Below, in pieces: positions 16,313 through 27,264 of a DNA stretch of 64,000 bases. The notes under the pieces were generated by a model, which saw only the letters and a program-made list of their open reading frames with translations, had not been told where the DNA came from and did no database searches. Origin of the DNA: Sphingomonas sp. UNC305MFCol5.2 (GTDB lineage Bacteria; Pseudomonadota; Alphaproteobacteria; Sphingomonadales; Sphingomonadaceae); NCBI RefSeq assembly GCF_000712135.1, contig NZ_JOOE01000004.1, positions 498,501 to 562,500 of the forward strand. Direction: 5' to 3'. Both the position numbers and the translations under genes were made by a program. Each line of letters starts with the position of its first letter. Position 1 is the first letter of the stretch.

Positions 16313-17443
16313 TCAGATCCTGCCGCAGTCGCTCGGCGCCGGAGTCCGGGCGAATCGCGCGTCGATCCAGTCGAGCGTGGTGCCTGCCGAGTCGGCGGCG
16401 CTGGTCTCATGGCCCTTGCCCACGATCGTGAGATAGCGCAGCCGCGCGCCGTTGGTGCACATCCGGCGCGCGAAGCTCCGGGTGACTTCGGGCCCGACGA
16501 TCACGTCCTTCGGATTCTGGGCGATCAGCAGCGGCACGCCATAGGGCCTTGCCGCGGGGCTGTTCTCGCGCGCTAGTCTCGCCCAGGGCTGGATGCGGCC
16601 GAGGTCGACATTTTTCAGTGCGCTGCGCAGCGAGAGCGCCCCCAACATGGTGCCGAGCCTGAGCTTCGCGCCGGGCTGGAGGCAATTATTGCGCGCGAGG
16701 CGCGTGATCACCCCCTGGGTCGTGCGGTTGCCGAGCGTCGAAAGCGGCGCATCGAAATGGCGCGACCAGCTATAGGCGACGAAAGCGGTCAGGAAGGCCC
16801 GGACGGTCGGGTTGCCGCCGGCCCGCAGATTCTCGACCAGATCGGTCGGCGGCGCCGCGGCGGCAACTCCTGCGAGCTGGAGTTCGGGCGCGTAAGCGCG
16901 GGCGAGCTGGCCGGTCCACAGCGCGGCATGACCGCCTTGCGATTCGCCCCAAACGGCAAAGCGGGCGCCCGCGCCGGCGCCGGGGATGGCGCGGGCCGAT
17001 CGTACCGCGTCGAGCACCGAATGGGCAGTGGCGGCCCCGCCGAGATAGGGGTGGGGCATGGAGGTGCCGAGCCCGGGATAGTCCGGCGCGACGACGATAT
17101 AGCCGCGGCGGATCGCTTCGTTCAGCCCCGGCGTCCAGGCGAAGAATTCCTTGTGCAACGACGGTGCGCAGCGCTCGACCACGCCCGAAGTGCCATGCGC
17201 CCAGGCCAGTACCGGCCTCGGCGTGGCCGGCCGCGCATTGCGCGGTGCGACGACCATTCCGGTGACTTCGATCGGTGCCCCGCGATCGCTCGTGGTCCAG
17301 TAGCGGACCCGCCAGGCCTGCATCCCGGGCGGCGCGGCGGCGACCGGCTCGGCCGTACTCAACGTACCCGCCGCTTGGGCAAGCGCCTGCCCATGCGACA
17401 ACATCAGAGACAGCACCGCAGCGATCGTCCGGACAGCCCTCAT
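16313..17443 (-). CDS. secreted alpha/beta hydrolase, secretory-lipase type
   Basis: 376 residues with a clear signal peptide (hydrophobic core, HGQALAQ cleavage near residue 23). The fold features are an oxyanion segment AWAHGTSGV, the strand IVVAPDYPGLG, and the nucleophile elbow WGESQGGHAA (Ser). A late Asp in NPKDVIVG and the His in GKGHETS complete a plausible triad. The order fits the LIP family of secretory lipases and related esterases. Natural substrate unknown. It is divergent from nothing close; the response regulator gene lies 86 bases upstream in the same direction. Confidence 0.88.
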   Translation of the reverse strand: MRAVRTIAAVLSLMLSHGQALAQAAGTLSTAEPVAAAPPGMQAWRVRYWTTSDRGAPIEVTGMVVAPRNARPATPRPVLAWAHGTSGVVERCAPSLHKEFFAWTPGLNEAIRRGYIVVAPDYPGLGTSMPHPYLGGAATAHSVLDAVRSARAIPGAGAGARFAVWGESQGGHAALWTGQLARAYAPELQLAGVAAAAPPTDLVENLRAGGNPTVRAFLTAFVAYSWSRHFDAPLSTLGNRTTQGVITRLARNNCLQPGAKLRLGTMLGALSLRSALKNVDLGRIQPWARLARENSPAARPYGVPLLIAQNPKDVIVGPEVTRSFARRMCTNGARLRYLTIVGKGHETSAADSAGTTLDWIDARFARTPAPSDCGRI

Positions 17444-17528
17444 CGCGCACCCTCCTGCAACGGCGGACGCGGCCCCCTTGCCGTGTCCTACCGTTCAGCC
17501 CGTGACGGAGCCAAGGCGGCTATCCGCA

Positions 17529-18332
17529 TCAGTGCACGAAGCGTGCGACCACGTCACGATAGGAGCGGCTGACCTTCACCGACGCGCCCGAATCGAGCAC
17601 GAGGAAGCATTCGCCATTGGTGTGCGGCTTGACCTGTCGGACGAGGTCGAGATTGACGATCGTCGAGCGGTGGACGCGCTGGAAGCGCCGCGGGTCGAGG
17701 CGTTTCTCGAGATCCTTCATCGTCTCGCGCAGGATCAGCGTGTTGTCGCCGGTATAGATGCACATGTAATCGCCGGCGGCGTCGATCCGCTCGATGGTGT
17801 CGACATCGACACGGAAGATCTGGCCGCGATCCTTGATGTTGATGAGCTTCTCGAAGCGGTTCGACGCCATCTCGGTGTTGTCGGACGTCGCCATCTCGTC
17901 GGCCGTCTCGGGGGCCACTTCGGCGAGCACTTCCTTGAGTTTCTCGACTTCCTCGACGCCGCGCTTCTCGGTCATCCGCTGGCGGACGCGATCGAGCGTG
18001 TCGGCGAGCCGCGAAGGCTCCACCGGTTTCATCAGATAATCCATCGCCTGCGCCTCGAAGGCGCGGATGGCGTGGTCGGAATAGGCAGTGACGAACACGA
18101 AGAGCGGCGGTTCGACTTCCATCAGCCCCTGGACGACGGAGAAGCCGTCGAAGCCGGGCATCTGGATGTCGAGGAAGACCAGATCGGGTTTGTGGGTCTT
18201 TATCGCGCGGATGGCCTCGCGGCCGTTGGAGCATTTGTCGATGATTTCGACATCCTCATGCTCCTGCAACCGGAGCTCGAGCCCCTGGATCGCCAAGGGT
18301 TCGTCGTCAACGAGGATGGTACGGATGGTCAT
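17529..18332 (-). CDS. LytTR-type response regulator
   Basis: 267 residues. The receiver domain (1-120) has the acid pocket TILVDDEPLA, the phosphoacceptor Asp in DLVFLDIQMPG (about residue 54), the Thr in FVTAYSD and the Lys in YLMKPVE. A linker follows, then a C-terminal LytTR DNA-binding domain (about 165-265) with VDTIERIDAAGDYM and FQRVHRSTIVNL. Such regulators bind direct repeats through a beta-sheet domain. It overlaps the stop of the histidine kinase gene by 4 bases (ATGA), so the pair is co-translated. Target genes are not evident; the adjacent lipase is one candidate. Confidence 0.93.
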   Translation of the reverse strand: MTIRTILVDDEPLAIQGLELRLQEHEDVEIIDKCSNGREAIRAIKTHKPDLVFLDIQMPGFDGFSVVQGLMEVEPPLFVFVTAYSDHAIRAFEAQAMDYLMKPVEPSRLADTLDRVRQRMTEKRGVEEVEKLKEVLAEVAPETADEMATSDNTEMASNRFEKLINIKDRGQIFRVDVDTIERIDAAGDYMCIYTGDNTLILRETMKDLEKRLDPRRFQRVHRSTIVNLDLVRQVKPHTNGECFLVLDSGASVKVSRSYRDVVARFVH

Positions 18333-19468
18333 GCGGCCTCTCGGTTCGGTTCCTCAAGCTGGAACGGTATCTCGATCTCAACGCTGAAACCTTCCCCGAG
18401 TTTCGTTTTCGTCTCGAAACGATGGTCAGAGCCGAAGGCCTGCGCCAACCGCTCCCGGATATTGGCGAGCCCCACGCCGGTTGAGAGAGTCGGCCGAGGC
18501 TTGCTTTCGATCAATCCTGGGCCGGTGTCGGATACGGCGATCTGCACTCGTTCTCCGGTGAGTCGAGCCGTGACGGTGATATCGGCGCCCTCCTCCTGGG
18601 GCGTGACGGCGTATTTGATCGCATTCTCGACCAAAGGCTGGAGCAGCAGCGACGGCAGCCGCGCATTGGCGCAGCGCGGATCGATGTCGAAATGGGTGCG
18701 CAGCCGCTCGTCGAATCGCATCTTCTCGATCTCGAGATAGAGCTTGAGCGTCTCGACTTCCTGGCTGAGCGTGACGTGCGCGGTCGGCTCGTTGGCCAGC
18801 GTGTAGCGCAGGAACGAGGACAGGCGGCTGAGCATCACGTTCGCGCGCTCGGTCTGCTTGAGCAGCACCAGCGTAGAGATCGAATTGAGCGTGTTGAACA
18901 GGAAGTGCGGATTGAGCTGGTAGCGCAGCATCGCCAGCTGTGCCGACGAGGCCTGATTCTCGAGCAATTGCATCTGATCGATCTGCTGCTCGACGATCAG
19001 ATAGAAATTGATCCCGAAATAGAGCGCCGACCAGCCGGCGAGCACGGTGAAGTTGAGGAAGAGATAGCCGAACACGCGGCTGAGCGTGACGCCCGGCTCG
19101 GCAGCGGTGAACGAAAAGGTGAAGGCCTCGAGCACGGCATAGACCAGTGTCGCGACGCCCAGAGTGGCGAGAGTCAGCAGGATCCCGGTGATCCGTGGCA
19201 GGCGACGATAATAGCCATAGAGCGTCGAGAGCAGCAGCGTCAGGCAATAGCCGACGATCGCCTCGATGATATTCTTGATGAGCCCCTCGACCGACAGGCC
19301 GTTCGAAATCGAGGATACCATGCGAAGCAGCAAATAGCCGCTCCATCCGGCGGCCTGCAGCATCCAGAAGGCGCGGCTTCTGTCCTCGAAAAAGGGGCGC
19401 GCGAACATGCCGGGCTGGGCAGTCGATCGCGGCGTCAGCCGCTGCGTGGATTGCTCTGTCGTAGCCAC
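18329..19468 (-). CDS. LytS-type membrane sensor histidine kinase
   Basis: 379 residues. Four or more membrane helices fill residues about 35-170, with little periplasmic sequence, followed by a coiled linker (VEQQIDQMQLLENQ). The His_kinase domain has the phosphoacceptor in LRYQLNPHFLFNTLNS (His about residue 192). The N box LLLQPLVENAIKYAV, G1 DTGPGL and G2 GVGLANIRERL are all present, so it should be active. The stimulus is not readable because no extracellular sensor domain exists. It is co-translated with the downstream LytTR regulator. Confidence 0.93.
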   Translation of the reverse strand: MATTEQSTQRLTPRSTAQPGMFARPFFEDRSRAFWMLQAAGWSGYLLLRMVSSISNGLSVEGLIKNIIEAIVGYCLTLLLSTLYGYYRRLPRITGILLTLATLGVATLVYAVLEAFTFSFTAAEPGVTLSRVFGYLFLNFTVLAGWSALYFGINFYLIVEQQIDQMQLLENQASSAQLAMLRYQLNPHFLFNTLNSISTLVLLKQTERANVMLSRLSSFLRYTLANEPTAHVTLSQEVETLKLYLEIEKMRFDERLRTHFDIDPRCANARLPSLLLQPLVENAIKYAVTPQEEGADITVTARLTGERVQIAVSDTGPGLIESKPRPTLSTGVGLANIRERLAQAFGSDHRFETKTKLGEGFSVEIEIPFQLEEPNREAA

Positions 19469-19768
19469 GCGGCTGCTCTAACACTCAGGACAAGCGACGG
19501 CAAAGAGGCGCGTTGCGCTGCGTGGGACGGAGCCGCGGCACGGCGCGCTCTCCCATCCTTCTCGGCAGCCGACGCCGGCTGCCTTTTGCGCATCCCGCTC
19601 ACGCTCCTGCGCCAGCGCAACAAATTGTGCTCTATGGAAACGCGCCAGCCCCTGCGACGCGGTTATGTCCAGGAATGGGACAAAAGGGCGTTTCGGTCCG
19701 GTGCGACCCGGGGGGCTCTTGAAGCGTTGTGACACCGTTATGATCCAGCAACGCCCGGGGATCAAGCC
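19469..19768. other. 300-base intergenic region between divergent genes
   Basis: This gap separates the start of the histidine kinase gene (leftward) from the UrcA-like gene (rightward) and must hold both promoters. I see no convincing coding frame, repeat or hairpin in it. Confidence 0.5.
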
Positions 19769-20203
19769 ATGCGAATCCTGCTCTGCCTTTCCGCCATCTG
19801 CGCGCTCCTCGGTCCTGCTGCCGAGGCGCGCGATTGGCGGGACCGCGAATGGCGATCGATTCGAGTCGATGCCTCCGCGCTCGACCTGTCGACTCCGGCG
19901 GGGATGGACGAACTCGAGCGCCGGATCGGTCGCGCCGTGAACCGGATCTGCGGAAGAGACCGCGACTGCCGCGACGAGGCCTGGGCGAGCACCGAGGATC
20001 AGGTCGCCTGGGCCGTCGATCGCGACATGTGGATGCGCCGCATGGCCGAGGAGCGCATGGCGCAACTGGAGCAATGCCGCTGGCGTGACTGCGATGCGCC
20101 GCAGCCCGCATATTATCCGGCCCCGCCCCCGCCACTGCCCGCGAGCGGCGTCACGGTGGTGATCGTCCATAACGCCGCGCCACCTTTGGTCTATCGTTAC
20201 TGA
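19769..20203 (+). CDS. UrcA-like exported protein
   Basis: 144 residues with a signal peptide ending near EARDW (residue 21). The next 60 residues match the UrcA pattern: RSIRVDASALDLSTPAGMDELERRI with a paired-cysteine element ICGRDRDC. UrcA-type proteins are small periplasmic proteins common in alphaproteobacteria and have no proven function. The C-terminal third is proline-rich (PAPPPPLPASG) and ends in a hydrophobic stretch. It is convergent with clpA across a shared terminator. Confidence 0.7.
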   Translation: MRILLCLSAICALLGPAAEARDWRDREWRSIRVDASALDLSTPAGMDELERRIGRAVNRICGRDRDCRDEAWASTEDQVAWAVDRDMWMRRMAEERMAQLEQCRWRDCDAPQPAYYPAPPPPLPASGVTVVIVHNAAPPLVYRY

Positions 20204-20216
20204 CGGGCCAAAGAAA

Positions 20217-20244
20217 ACGGGTCGGAACTCGCGTCCCGACCCGT
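20217..20244. terminator. bidirectional terminator between the UrcA-like gene and clpA
   Basis: A perfect 9-bp stem ACGGGTCGG/CCGACCCGT (20217-20225, 20236-20244) has AAAA on its left and TTCTTCTCTTT on its right. It can therefore stop transcripts from both convergent genes. Confidence 0.75.
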
Positions 20245-20269
20245 TCTTCTCTTTCCGAACCCTCGCGGC

Positions 20270-22583
<2,314 letters not shown>

Positions 22584-22591
<8 letters not shown>

Positions 22592-22814
22592 TCGGATACA
22601 ACTCCAGTGGGCCCGAAAGAATACGAGGGCCCGTTTCCGACAATGTCGGTATCGGCAGGCCCCGCATCAAGCGCAGCGGCCCGGCACCGGAGGGATTGGC
22701 GATGATCCCCCGGTTCCAGGCGCGATATGCCCCCGGCATATCGCAGGCGATGCTGGGGGCATCGCCGACCTGGCACCGGTGGATCATCCCAAACCCGGTG
22801 CCCGCCACGCTCAT
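22584..22814 (-). CDS. small protein of unknown function between DUF1192 and clpA
   Basis: 76 residues. The ATG at 22814 overlaps the stop of the DUF1192 gene (ATGA), and its own stop overlaps the first 8 bases of clpA. Codons in the first two-thirds end almost always in G or C, as in real genes here, which supports coding. The protein has two cysteines (HRCQVG, IACDM) and no recognisable domain or export signal. It was too short to judge by family. If real, it would be translationally coupled to both neighbours. Confidence 0.5.
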
Positions 22815-23008
22815 CTCTTGAATAGAGCGTCTGCGCTTGCGCGGTGGTTAACGGCGCGTTGAATCTTGCTTTTGCAGCGCGCGATCTCGGCTTCGAGCAA
22901 TGCGATCCGCTCGCCCAGCTCGTCGACCGAGAAGGGATCGAGATCCTGCTTTCCCAACTGGACAGCGAGGTCGTCCTTGCGACGCGGAAGGTTTTCGTCG
23001 GCTTCCAT
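22811..23008 (-). CDS. DUF1192 family protein
   Basis: 65 residues. The whole sequence fits DUF1192: an acidic N-terminus with LPRRKDD, then LDPFSVDELGERIALLEAEIARCKSKI, a short coiled coil, and the closing NHRASADALFK. It is a cytoplasmic family restricted largely to alphaproteobacteria, with unknown function. It commonly lies beside a quinone oxidoreductase, as here, where that gene is divergent 79 bases away. The downstream 76-residue frame overlaps its stop. Confidence 0.9.
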   Translation of the reverse strand: MEADENLPRRKDDLAVQLGKQDLDPFSVDELGERIALLEAEIARCKSKIQRAVNHRASADALFKR

Positions 23009-23087
23009 CGACGGCGAACGTTGACCCTGACAGAGGCGATGTCAATAAGATGTCCGGTTTCTACCGAGGGCGAGAAGCAACGAACCG

Positions 23088-24086
23088 ATGACCGTGCCCG
23101 AAACGATGCTGGCCATCGATCCCGAAGCGCCCGGAGGTCCCGAGGTCCTCATCCCCGTCCGCCGGCCCGTGCCGGTGCCCGGCGAAGGCGAGGTTTTGAT
23201 CAAGGTCGCTGCCGCGGGCATCAACCGGCCGGAAGTCATGCAGCGCATGGGGCTATATCCTCCGCCGGCCGGCGCGCCGTCGATTCTCGGCATGGAAGCC
23301 GCCGGCAAGATCGTCGCGGTCGGCGGCGATGTACCGCCCGAGATGATCGGCCAGCCGGTATGCGCGCTGGTCACCGGCGGCGCCTATGCCGAATATGTCG
23401 TGGCGCCGCTCGGCCAGTGCCTGTCCGTTCCGGCGGCGCTGTCGATGGTCGAGGCGGCGGCGATGCCCGAGACGCTGTTCACGGTGTGGACCAACGTCTT
23501 CGAGCGCGCTTATGCCGCCGATGGCGACTGGATCCTCGTCCATGGCGGCACCAGCGGCATCGGCACGATGACGATCGCGCTGGCGCGGCTGTTCCACCTG
23601 ACGGTGCTGGTCACCGCCGGCTCGGACGCCAAATGCGAAGCCGCGCGCAAGCTGGGGGCGGCCGACGCGATCAACTACAAGACCGAGGATTTCGTCGAGC
23701 GAGTGAAGGACATCACCGGCGGCCGCGGCGTTGACGTGGTGCTCGACATGATCGGCGGCGATTATCTGCCACGCAACCTCCAATGCCTCGCGGAGGAGGG
23801 GCGGCACGTGTCGATCGCCGTTCAGCGCGGCGCCGAGGCGAAGATTCCGATCTGGGAAGTGATGCGCAAGCGGCTGGTGCTCACCGGATCGACGCTGCGC
23901 CCGCGCGACACGGCATTCAAGAGCCTCGTCGCCGACGAGCTGATCCGCACCGTATGGCCTCATGTCGAGCAGGGACGGCTCAAGCCCGTGATCGATTCGA
24001 CCTTTCCGCTGGCGCAGGCTGCGGAGGCGCATCGCCGGATGGAATCGGGCGAGCATATCGGCAAGATCGTCCTGGCGATCGGTTAG
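23088..24086 (+). CDS. NAD(P)H-quinone oxidoreductase (zinc-free MDR family)
   Basis: 332 residues of the medium-chain dehydrogenase/reductase fold. The N-terminal catalytic domain lacks the zinc-binding cysteines and keeps the AAGINRPEVMQRMGLYPPP segment of the QOR/PIG3 branch. The Rossmann part has VHGGTSGIGTMTIALAR for NADPH binding. These cytoplasmic enzymes reduce quinones or enones with NADPH. Its stop overlaps the convergent neighbour's stop by a few bases. The DUF1192 gene is divergent upstream. Confidence 0.92.
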   Translation: MTVPETMLAIDPEAPGGPEVLIPVRRPVPVPGEGEVLIKVAAAGINRPEVMQRMGLYPPPAGAPSILGMEAAGKIVAVGGDVPPEMIGQPVCALVTGGAYAEYVVAPLGQCLSVPAALSMVEAAAMPETLFTVWTNVFERAYAADGDWILVHGGTSGIGTMTIALARLFHLTVLVTAGSDAKCEAARKLGAADAINYKTEDFVERVKDITGGRGVDVVLDMIGGDYLPRNLQCLAEEGRHVSIAVQRGAEAKIPIWEVMRKRLVLTGSTLRPRDTAFKSLVADELIRTVWPHVEQGRLKPVIDSTFPLAQAAEAHRRMESGEHIGKIVLAIG

Positions 24087-24523
24087 CCCGCCTTGCGCAG
24101 CGGCAGCCGCTGCCCTGAGACGAGGCGTTCCGCCGCCGGCAGGAATTCGGCTTCTTCCCATGCGCGTCGCGCCGCCATCATGCGTAACTGGGCGCGCACC
24201 GCGAGACGATATTCGCGCGGATCCGCAGTGATCGCCTCCATCGTCCATTGGCCCATATGCGCGATGCCGGATTGCCGCATCGACAGCAGGTCGCTGGTGT
24301 AGCGTCGGGCGAGCGCACGGTCATAGGGATCGGTGCTCGCGCCCAGCGGCATCAGCGCGAGCCGTGCCTCGTTGCCGAGATGCCGCGCGACCGCTTGCGC
24401 CATCTCGCGACGCGCCGCCACCAGCTCGGGCATCCGCGGGGGATCGGATGCCGCGATCTCGATCAGCTTCTCGCCGATCCTGAAAAGCTCGCGGTGTTCT
24501 TCGTAGAGGTCTTGCAGGGTCAT
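24083..24523 (-). CDS. helical protein of unknown function, possibly hemerythrin-like
   Basis: 146 residues from ATG 24523, which has GGAG upstream (the longer frame to 24559 lacks one). It is predicted to be almost all helix. LYEEHRELFRIGEKL near the start and ARHLGNEARLALMPL in the middle resemble the first helices of HHE (hemerythrin) proteins. The full set of iron-binding His/Glu residues is not present, so metal binding is doubtful. No signal peptide or membrane helix is seen. No operon partner is apparent. Confidence 0.6.
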   Translation of the reverse strand: MTLQDLYEEHRELFRIGEKLIEIAASDPPRMPELVAARREMAQAVARHLGNEARLALMPLGASTDPYDRALARRYTSDLLSMRQSGIAHMGQWTMEAITADPREYRLAVRAQLRMMAARRAWEEAEFLPAAERLVSGQRLPLRKAG

Positions 24524-24707
24524 CGTGGGGCTCCTGCAGAGTCTTATAGCGCGCCGCATCGCCCCGCCGGGCCTATGGCAAGTTTTTGTTAAGTTGCCGC
24601 GGGATTCACCGTGCCGGCACCACGCGAAGCCACAGGGAGCCGTCCGATTTCTCTAGAGTGGATGCGCGCGCGGTCCTAGAATTGCTTCCGAATCGGGGGG
24701 TGGGGAA

Positions 24708-25325
24708 GTGCTTTCGTTTCTTGCTGCATCGGAGAACGTCGCGTTCGTCACGGCGATTCTCTTGATGCTGTTGATCGGCGTAGTGCAGTTGATCGGCCTC
24801 GGCCATTTCGCGGACGGCGACCTGCACGCGGACGTCCACGTCGATGCCGATCTGCTGAGCTGGCTCGGCGTCGGGCGGCTGCCATTGCTGATGCTCCTCG
24901 TCGTCTTCCTCGCGATTTTCGGCATCGCGGGCCTGATCCTCCAACAGGCGGTGGCCGACTGGACCGGCGCGCCGCTCGACGCCTGGATCGCGGTCCCCGC
25001 GGTCGCCGTCGCGTCGCTGCCGCTGACCGGGCTTGCCGCGCGCGGCCTCGCCCGGATCCTGCCGCAAGATCACACCACCGCCGTGCCGCTCGAAGTGCTG
25101 ATCGGCACCACCGCGCAGGTGATCACCGGCCGCGCCACCTTGGGCTCACCTGCCCGCGCCCGTGCCCAGGACCATCACGGCCAGGCGCATTACGTCATGG
25201 TCGAGCCCGATCAGAGCGGACAGGTCTTCGAGGAAGGCGAGCGCGTATTGCTCGTCCGCCGCGAAGGCGAGCTGTTCCGTGCCATCTCCCGCGGCGATTT
25301 CCGCCTGCCGAGCCTAGAGAGCTGA
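24708..25325 (+). CDS. yqiJ: YqiJ-type inner membrane protein with OB-fold C-terminus
   Basis: 205 residues, close to E. coli YqiJ in length and layout. Three hydrophobic helices span about residues 10-35, 60-85 and 93-115. The C-terminal part (about 128-205) is a soluble NfeD/OB-fold-like barrel ending EEGERVLLVRREGELFRAI. It starts at GTG 24708 behind a GGGGAA site. It is 37 bases upstream of a flotillin gene; the YqiJ-YqiK pairing is conserved and parallels NfeD-flotillin pairs that organise membrane domains. Confidence 0.8.
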   Translation: MLSFLAASENVAFVTAILLMLLIGVVQLIGLGHFADGDLHADVHVDADLLSWLGVGRLPLLMLLVVFLAIFGIAGLILQQAVADWTGAPLDAWIAVPAVAVASLPLTGLAARGLARILPQDHTTAVPLEVLIGTTAQVITGRATLGSPARARAQDHHGQAHYVMVEPDQSGQVFEEGERVLLVRREGELFRAISRGDFRLPSLES

Positions 25326-25362
25326 ACCGATGAACGATCTCGTGCCCCAAGGAGCAACTTCG

Positions 25363-27027
25363 ATGCTTCCCTATTTCATCTATGCAGGCGTCGGCCTTGC
25401 CGCGCTGCTGATCCTCGGACTGGTCCTCGCGCGGCTCTACAAGCGCGCCTCGAAGGAGATCGGCTTCGTCCGCACCGGCTTCGGCGGCGAGAAGGTGGTG
25501 ATCAACGGCGGCGCATTGGTGCTGCCGGTGTTCCACGAGACGATGCCGGTGAACATGAACACCGTGCGCCTCGCGGTCGAGCGCAAGGCCGGCGACGCAC
25601 TGATCACGCTCGATCGGCTGCGCATCGACGTGAAGGCCGAATTCTATGTCCGGGTGAAGCCCGATGCGCAGGCGATCGCCACCGCCGCCCAGACGCTCGG
25701 CATGCGCACGATGCATCCCGATGCGCTGAAGGAGCTGGTCGAGGGCAAGTTCGTCGACGCTTTGCGTTCCGTCGCGGCGGGGATGACGATGGCGCAGCTC
25801 CACGAGCAGCGCGCCGAGTTCGTCCAGAAGGTGCAGCAGGTCTCGTCGGTCGACCTGGCGATGAACGGGCTCGAGCTGGAATCGGTCTCGCTGACCGGCC
25901 TCGATCAGACCTCGATCGAGCATTTCAACGCCAACAACGCGTTCGATGCCGAGGGTCTGACCAAGCTCACCGAGCAGATCGAGCTCCGGAAAAAGGCGCG
26001 CAACGACATCGAGCAGGACACGCGCGTCCAGATCGAGACCAAGAATCTGGAGGCGCAGCGCGCTTCGTTCCTGATCGGCCGCGACACCGAGTTCGCCCGG
26101 CTGGAGCAGGAACGCGAAGTCGAGATGCGCCGCGCGGCGCAGGGCGCCGAAGTCGCGCGCGAGCAGTCGCTGCGCCAGCAGGAGGCCGACCAGGCGAAGA
26201 TCGAGTCCAAGAAGCTGGTCGACGCCCAGCAGATCGAGGCCGATCGCGCGGTGCAGGAGGCGAAGATCGCCCAGATGCAGGCACTCGAACTCGCCCGGCA
26301 GGAACAGCAGATCGCGGTCCAGAACAAGAGCCGTGAGGAAAGCCAGGCCAAGGCCAAGGCCGACGAGGCCCGTGCCGAGGCAGTGGTCGCCGAGGAACGC
26401 GTCGGCACCGCGCGCGAGGCCGAAGTCGCCGAGCGCCAGAAGCGCATCGAGCTGATCGACGCTGCCCGCGAGGCCGAGCGCGCCGCGATCGGCATCAAGG
26501 TTCAGGCCGAGGCCGAGAAGGCGGCCGCCGCCGACCGCGCCGAGGCTGCGCGTCTCGCCGCCGAGGGCGAGGCCGAAGCCGCCAAGCTGCGCTCGGAAGC
26601 CGATCGCGTCCGCTTCGAAGTCGAGGCGGCGGGCCAGCGCGCGGTGAACGAGGCGGCGAACATCCTCTCGTCGGACCAGGTCTCGCTCCAGGCCAAGGTG
26701 GCGCTGCTCAAGGTGCTGCCCGAGATCATCCGTGAGGCGTCGAAGCCGCTCGAGGCGATCGATTCGATCAAGATCGTCCAGGTCGACGGGCTCACCGGCC
26801 GCGGCGCTGCGTCGATCGGCGCGGCAAACGACGGGGATGGCGAGCGCAATCTTGCCAATTCGGCGGTCTCGGCGGCCTTGCGCTATCGCGCGCAGGCGCC
26901 GGTGATCGACGGGCTGATGAAGGAACTCGGCTTCGACGGCAGCTCGCTCGACACGCTCGTAGCCAGCGCCGCTGCCGATATCGCGCCGCCGGCGATGCCG
27001 GAACCGCCGGTAAAGGCAGCGGAATAG
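25363..27027 (+). CDS. yqiK: flotillin family protein (YqiK type)
   Basis: About 554 residues from ATG 25363 with AAGGAG upstream; an in-frame ATG at 25330 has a weaker site. One N-terminal membrane anchor (PYFIYAGVGLAALLILGLVLA) leads into an SPFH domain with IGFVRTGFGGEKVVING and LRIDVKAEFYVRV. A very long Ala/Glu/Gln-rich coiled coil (about 200-450) follows, with AEGEAEAAKLRSEA repeats. The end segment IIREASKPLEAIDSIKI is typical of YqiK. Flotillins scaffold ordered membrane patches and affect motility and stress tolerance. It is in an operon with the YqiJ-type gene. Confidence 0.93.
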   Translation: MLPYFIYAGVGLAALLILGLVLARLYKRASKEIGFVRTGFGGEKVVINGGALVLPVFHETMPVNMNTVRLAVERKAGDALITLDRLRIDVKAEFYVRVKPDAQAIATAAQTLGMRTMHPDALKELVEGKFVDALRSVAAGMTMAQLHEQRAEFVQKVQQVSSVDLAMNGLELESVSLTGLDQTSIEHFNANNAFDAEGLTKLTEQIELRKKARNDIEQDTRVQIETKNLEAQRASFLIGRDTEFARLEQEREVEMRRAAQGAEVAREQSLRQQEADQAKIESKKLVDAQQIEADRAVQEAKIAQMQALELARQEQQIAVQNKSREESQAKAKADEARAEAVVAEERVGTAREAEVAERQKRIELIDAAREAERAAIGIKVQAEAEKAAAADRAEAARLAAEGEAEAAKLRSEADRVRFEVEAAGQRAVNEAANILSSDQVSLQAKVALLKVLPEIIREASKPLEAIDSIKIVQVDGLTGRGAASIGAANDGDGERNLANSAVSAALRYRAQAPVIDGLMKELGFDGSSLDTLVASAAADIAPPAMPEPPVKAAE

Positions 27028-27042
27028 CGTCGCTTCAATCCA

Positions 27043-27158
27043 CCCCCGCCAGGGGGAGGTGTCAGGCGTAGCCTGACGGAGGGGGAGGAATCCCGCCGGC
27101 TAGTGTGTCGCGTACCTCCCCCTCCGTCGCCTTCGGCGCCACCTCCCCCTGGCGGGGG
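27043..27158. repeat. nested palindromic repeat element after the flotillin gene
   Basis: A 19-base outer arm pair (27043-27061, 27140-27158) and a 14-base inner arm pair (27075-27088, 27115-27128) are perfect inverted repeats. A small hairpin GTCAGGC/GCCTGAC lies inside at 27061-27077. The T run at 27163-27167 may add terminator function. It is of the GC-rich intergenic palindrome type seen elsewhere in this window, but its sequence differs from the copies at 3.6 and 53.2 kb. Confidence 0.8.
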
Positions 27159-27264
27159 AGGATTTTTCCGATAAGCACACCTTGTCGTCGGGCCGCGGCT
27201 ATTTGTTTGACGCGTGGTCGTCGGGTGAGGAAAGGCGCAGCATCAACTCACAGGGAGCATCTGC

